NCBI GenBank assembly: GCA_902531025.1
Contig: CACACV010000004.1
Location: forward strand, 1 to 32,197
Length of the DNA: 32,197 bases
Direction: 5' to 3'
Source of the DNA: an uncultured Pelagibacteraceae bacterium
Lineage (GTDB): Bacteria > Pseudomonadota > Alphaproteobacteria > Pelagibacterales > Pelagibacteraceae
Part shown: positions 28,296-32,197 of the stretch, piece after piece
Layout of the letters: every line of letters begins with the position of its first letter
How positions within the stretch are numbered: position 1 is the first letter of the stretch
Program-made: the position numbers and the translations under genes
The notes under the pieces: model-generated
What the model saw: only the letters and a program-made list of their open reading frames with translations
The model's database searches: none
Told to the model about the DNA's origin: nothing

Positions 28296-29003
28296 TTATG
28301 CTCCTAAAAATGACCTTCTAACCTCAGGATCATTTAATAATTCTTTACCAGATCCTTGAAATTTATTTTCTCCAGTTACCAAAACATACCCACGGTCAGA
28401 AATACTCAGTGCTTGCTTAGCATTTTGCTCAACCATAATTATTGCAACGTCAGTTTTTTTGACTTTCACTATATGTTCAAAAAGCTCATCCATTACTATT
28501 GGTGAAACTCCAGCTGTTGGCTCGTCTAACATTAAAACAGATGGTCTTATCATCAAAGCTCTTCCCAGTGCAACTTGCTGCCTTTGGCCTCCAGACAACT
28601 GTCCAACTACTTGATCTTTTTTATCTCTTAAAATTGGGAATAAATCATATATTTCTTCAATTACTTTTAAAACATCGTCTTCTCTTAAAAATGCTCCAAC
28701 TTCTAAATTTTCTCTGACGGTTAATTCTGTAAATACATTTCTTGTTTGAGGAACAAATGAAATTCCTTTTTTGACTCTTTCTTGAGGAGATAATTTTGAA
28801 ATATCTTCCCCTTCAATTAAGACATTGCCAGATTTAAGATTAAGCAATCCAAGCATAGCTTTCATCGCAGTTGATTTCCCTGCTCCATTAGGTCCTAAGA
28901 TTGCTACAATTTCACCTTTGTTAACATTAATAGTACAAGAACTGATTATATCTGGGCCATCTCCGTATCCACCAGTCATTTTATTTCCTTCAAAAAATGC
29001 CAT
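28296..29003 (-). CDS. livF: LIV-type ABC transporter ATPase
   Basis: Walker A GPNGAGKS, signature LSGGQRQQVALGRALM, Walker B LMLDEPTAGVSP, MVEQNAKQAL. Confidence 0.92.
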   Translation of the reverse strand: MAFFEGNKMTGGYGDGPDIISSCTINVNKGEIVAILGPNGAGKSTAMKAMLGLLNLKSGNVLIEGEDISKLSPQERVKKGISFVPQTRNVFTELTVRENLEVGAFLREDDVLKVIEEIYDLFPILRDKKDQVVGQLSGGQRQQVALGRALMIRPSVLMLDEPTAGVSPIVMDELFEHIVKVKKTDVAIIMVEQNAKQALSISDRGYVLVTGENKFQGSGKELLNDPEVRRSFLGA

Positions 29004-29800
29004 TAGTTATTTTCCTCCTCTTGAGTTTTTCCTCTTCCCAAATAACTTTCTATAACTTTTTCGTTTTTTTTTACCTGATCTGACGTTCCTTCAAATAGCA
29101 CTGAACCTTCTGCCATAACAATTACTGGATCACACATTCTACTAATAAAATCCATATCATGCTCTATCATACAAAAAGTATAATTTTTTTCTTTATTTAA
29201 CCTCAAAATAGCTGTTCCTAATTCTTTTAATAGAGTTCTATTGACACCAGCTCCAACTTCATCAAGTAATACAAGTTTAGAGTCAACCATCATAGTTCTA
29301 CCAAGTTCTAATAATTTTTTCTGACCTCCTGATAAATTACCTGCTCTCTCATTAGCCAAATGTTTCAAATTTAAAAACTCAATTACTTCATATGCCTTTG
29401 CTCTAATTTCTTCTTCTTCTTTTTTTATTAAGTTTGGTTTTAATAAAGCGTTTAATAAAATTTCTCCAGATTGATTTCCCGGAACCATCATTAAATTTTC
29501 AAGAACTGTTAAATTAGAAAATTCATGAGCTATTTGAAAAGTTCTTAATAAACCCTTTGAAAATAGTTCATAAGAAGGTACATCTGTAATATTTTCATTA
29601 TTAAACAAAACCTGACCTTCAGAACATTTTAAGTTTCCTGCAATGAGATTAAATAAAGTAGTTTTTCCAGATCCATTGGGACCTATTATACCAGTTATAG
29701 ATCCTCTCTTTATTTTTAATGAACAATTATCAACAGCTGCCAAGCCTCCAAAAAATTTTGAAAGATTATCTATTTGCAGAATATTAGAATCTGACTGCAT
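29003..29800 (-). CDS. livG: LIV-type ABC transporter ATPase
   Basis: Walker A GPNGSGKTT, signature LSGGQKKLLELGRTMM, Walker B LVLLDEVGAGVN, MIEHDMDFI. Confidence 0.92.
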   Translation of the reverse strand: MQSDSNILQIDNLSKFFGGLAAVDNCSLKIKRGSITGIIGPNGSGKTTLFNLIAGNLKCSEGQVLFNNENITDVPSYELFSKGLLRTFQIAHEFSNLTVLENLMMVPGNQSGEILLNALLKPNLIKKEEEEIRAKAYEVIEFLNLKHLANERAGNLSGGQKKLLELGRTMMVDSKLVLLDEVGAGVNRTLLKELGTAILRLNKEKNYTFCMIEHDMDFISRMCDPVIVMAEGSVLFEGTSDQVKKNEKVIESYLGRGKTQEEENN

Positions 29801-29806
29801 AGAAAA

Positions 29807-30577
29807 TTATACTTTGTTTAATCTTTTAAGAATACTATTTAATGTTTTTTCAATAGATCTATAGAATCCTGCTTTTCTCAGTTCTTTAACTCCTTGTTCA
29901 TTAAGTCCTTTTGGAGTTTGAGATTCTTTTACTAAAAACTTTAAATCTTTGTTAGAATTTACTACTGCATCTTCTGATAAAGCCACAAAAAGTGAAGTTA
30001 TATATTTTTGTGCTTTATCTCTTTTCACTCCACGTTTAACTAACCAATTAGACATTGTGCTTAACAATTCATAAAATGGCGCCATCATTCCTGAAGTAGA
30101 CCAAAAATTTTTTGATAGCTTTTCATTATTAATTTCAACTGTTGTTCCAATTTTATCAAAAAAGTTTTTTACCTTTCTATTTGGTGGAAATATTGGAACT
30201 GGACCTTTTTTTAATGAAATAGGTGGCAGTGGAATTGCTCTAATAATTTTTGCTTTAACCTTGATCGCTTTTTTTAGCTGTGGCAAAGTCATTGTAGATA
30301 TAAAGCTTATTATTGTATGGTTTGATTTAAATTTTAAATTCTTAATTATTTTTTGCCCTACAGAAGGAGTAATTGCCAAAAAAATCCAATTACAAGAATT
30401 AAGTATCTCTTGATTATCTTTTGCTATTGAAATTTTTTTAAATTTTTTTTTTAATTTTTGAGAAACAGATTTACTTCTTTGAGATAAAATTATCTTATTA
30501 AATGATAAATTTGATCTACAAATTCCTGTGACTACAGATGATGTTATCTTGCCCGAACCTATAAAACCCAGTTTCAT
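29807..30577 (-). CDS. Divergent pyrroline-5-carboxylate reductase-like (ProC-family) protein
   Basis: MKLGFIGSGKITSSVVTGI Rossmann motif; WIFLAITPSVGQKII; IISFISTMTLPQLKKAI; RAIPLPPISLKKGPVPIFP. Confidence 0.7.
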   Translation of the reverse strand: MKLGFIGSGKITSSVVTGICRSNLSFNKIILSQRSKSVSQKLKKKFKKISIAKDNQEILNSCNWIFLAITPSVGQKIIKNLKFKSNHTIISFISTMTLPQLKKAIKVKAKIIRAIPLPPISLKKGPVPIFPPNRKVKNFFDKIGTTVEINNEKLSKNFWSTSGMMAPFYELLSTMSNWLVKRGVKRDKAQKYITSLFVALSEDAVVNSNKDLKFLVKESQTPKGLNEQGVKELRKAGFYRSIEKTLNSILKRLNKV

Positions 30578-30594
30578 AAATGTATTTTCTACAC

Positions 30595-31518
30595 TTAATT
30601 ATTGAAAAAGGAACCTCTAATTCTAAGTAATTCTCTACTTAAATTTTTGTTTTCTTTAAATGGTTTTCTTCCATGCAGCCAAAAGTAATTGTTTGCAACT
30701 ATTGCACTACCCACTGGTAGAGAGAAGGTAATCTTATTATTGCTTTCCTCTAAAGCATCCGATAATTTTTGTAAAAACAATCCTTGATCCATATTTTTGG
30801 GCTCTGGAAACTGATCAATATAAGAAATTTGTGGATTTCCGTTTTGATCTTCTGTAAATATCGGATGCTCTACTTTATATTCAATATTTTTACTTTTAGG
30901 GGATCCCCAAATAAAATTCTGTTTTCCAATTTCATCATTAAAGAGATCATTTAAATGTTCCCAATCATCTAAGTGGAGCAAATAAGTTTCTCCCCCGTGA
31001 ACATTTTCTTCTTCTAGTTTAGACATAAGTAACCAGTCAGTTTTTTCTTTAACATAAGTTCCATCTGTATGAAGATCCATATTTACATATGCCTTTCTTA
31101 AATATGAGTCACTACTATCTTCATGTTTGACATGAAATCTTGCGTAATATTTGCCAGCCATTGCATCATGATTAGGATTGCCTATTAAATGTGTAATTGC
31201 GGTTGATAATTTTACTAAAAAATTATCATCTATTTTAGAAGATAAATTTTTTGGGCCAATAATAAAACATCCCGTTTCCCTATTTCTTAAAATTGAACTT
31301 AATAATTTTTCAAGTTTGCCTATAGCAATATCATTTAAACTTTTGGCAATTGTAAACCTAGTAAAGGGTTTATATTCTAAAGCAGTAATATTAAATTTTT
31401 TAAATGGAAAAATTAGCCTATCTATAATTTGATCTTCTATTTTAATATCTATAATTCTTTTTGATTTTTCATGCAAAGATATCTCAAAGCCTTCTATATT
31501 CTCTAAGCTTTCAAGCAT
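30595..31518 (-). CDS. CsiD/GlaH-like 2OG-dependent oxygenase (glutarate 2-hydroxylase family)
   Basis: ALEYKPFTRFTIAKSLNDI, THLIGNPNHDAMAGKYYARFHVKHEDSSDSYLRKAYVNMDLHTDGTYV (HxD), YLLHLDDWEHLNDLF, ISYIDQFPEPKNM, NNYFWLHGRKPF, SRELLRIRGSFF; resembles E. coli CsiD over the full length. Confidence 0.9.
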   Translation of the reverse strand: MLESLENIEGFEISLHEKSKRIIDIKIEDQIIDRLIFPFKKFNITALEYKPFTRFTIAKSLNDIAIGKLEKLLSSILRNRETGCFIIGPKNLSSKIDDNFLVKLSTAITHLIGNPNHDAMAGKYYARFHVKHEDSSDSYLRKAYVNMDLHTDGTYVKEKTDWLLMSKLEEENVHGGETYLLHLDDWEHLNDLFNDEIGKQNFIWGSPKSKNIEYKVEHPIFTEDQNGNPQISYIDQFPEPKNMDQGLFLQKLSDALEESNNKITFSLPVGSAIVANNYFWLHGRKPFKENKNLSRELLRIRGSFFNN

Positions 31519-31523
31519 TAATA

Positions 31524-32030
31524 TTATTTATTGCAAACTCCAATAGACTCTGGACCACAAGTCTCTCCATTAGTCCATGTTGCTCCAATGAGATTAGCTC
31601 CATCAAAATTTGCGTTAGTCATATTTGAATTAGTAAAATTTGCTTCCATCAAATTTGCATTTTGAAAATTTGCTTCAATTAATGTAGATCCCATAAAATC
31701 TACTCTTGTAAGATTTGCGCCAGTAAAGTTTGTTTTTTCAAAGTTAGCTCCAACTAATATCGACTCGTATAAGTTAGCTCTTACAAAAGTTGATTCTGGA
31801 AAAGTTCCAAAAGATAAATTTGAATTCATCATTATGCTTTTGTCAAAATTTACCTGGATAAAACTTGCAAATGATAAGTTTGAATTTGGAAGATAACTTC
31901 CTTGTAAATCTTGACCATCAGAAAATCTACAATTTGTATATTCAACTCCATCTTTTAATGGATCCTCGCATCCAGCACCTGCCACATTAGGCAGTATTAG
32001 AAAGAATAAAATTATAAATAATTTTTTCAT
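31524..32030 (-). CDS. Exported pentapeptide-repeat protein
   Basis: Signal peptide MKKLFIILFFLILPNVAGA; repeats such as ANFEKTNFTGANLTRVDF...ANFQNANLMEANFTNSNMTNANFDGANLIGA. Confidence 0.9.
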   Translation of the reverse strand: MKKLFIILFFLILPNVAGAGCEDPLKDGVEYTNCRFSDGQDLQGSYLPNSNLSFASFIQVNFDKSIMMNSNLSFGTFPESTFVRANLYESILVGANFEKTNFTGANLTRVDFMGSTLIEANFQNANLMEANFTNSNMTNANFDGANLIGATWTNGETCGPESIGVCNK

Positions 32031-32197
32031 ACTAAGTAGCTATTTATCAAAGCCAATATGATAGCAGAGAAAATGGTTGGATAAACTAAGTTTTTTTTTG
32101 TTAAGTAAAAAACTAATATTGAGCTGATTATAGCGATAAATCTAACAAAATAATCAACTTCAGACAACGCTCCAGAAGGGAAAATTACTATCCTTGC
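32027..32197 (-). CDS. C-terminus of a small membrane protein, possibly AzlD-like (truncated by window edge)
   Basis: Reverse-strand open frame ARIVIFPSGALSEVDYFVRFIAIISSILVFYLTKKNLVYPTIFSAIILALINSYLV*; stop TGA overlaps the pentapeptide-gene ATG. Confidence 0.5.
   Translation of the reverse strand, partial: ARIVIFPSGALSEVDYFVRFIAIISSILVFYLTKKNLVYPTIFSAIILALINSYLV

Noticed and set aside
28037-29055. + strand ORFs opposite livH/livF (67, 72, 76 aa)
   Set aside because: Antisense shadows of conserved transporter motifs.

Overview
AT-rich (roughly 30% GC by eye), densely coded bacterial chromosome segment. Overlapping start/stop codons, very short intergenic gaps and protein flavour suggest a streamlined marine alphaproteobacterium of SAR11/Pelagibacter type (inference only). 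No rRNA, tRNA, CRISPR array, transposase or phage gene was recognised. Main blocks: (i) 5'-truncated HisD-family (HpsN-like) dehydrogenase; (ii) minus-strand pseudoazurin-like cupredoxin, LysE exporter, MFS transporter and alpha/beta hydrolase; (iii) Asp/Glu racemase family protein; (iv) sulfur block: peroxiredoxin divergent from SQR - persulfide dioxygenase-like MBL protein - an unlisted 39-aa, 11-cysteine metallothionein-like microprotein - CysE - CysK; (v) tight run of seven tiny proteins (NTF2/SnoaL-like x3, DUF1330 x2, GYD-like, one unassigned), then a His/Met-rich cupredoxin, a TPR protein and a 33-aa membrane microprotein; (vi) HCCA-isomerase-like DsbA-fold protein, two tandem SMR proteins both lacking the EmrE Glu14 acid, and a 3-hydroxyisobutyrate dehydrogenase family protein; (vii) EctD-like PhyH dioxygenase divergent from an arginine:glycine amidinotransferase-like enzyme - EamA transporter - IPNS-like 2OG oxygenase; (viii) an unassigned structured leader before a translationally coupled LLM monooxygenase - Xsc-like TPP enzyme - DUF1185 - alpha/beta hydrolase - ALDH operon, then a LIV-type binding protein; (ix) convergent minus-strand operon AzlD-like(partial) - pentapeptide - CsiD/GlaH - ProC-like - LivG-LivF-LivH-LivM. 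The best candidates for undescribed biology are the Cys-rich microprotein, the seven-gene small-protein cassette, the acid-less SMR pair, the amidinotransferase/2OG-oxygenase cassette and the leader-controlled LLM/Xsc-like/DUF1185 operon. All family calls are from motif recognition; no search was run.
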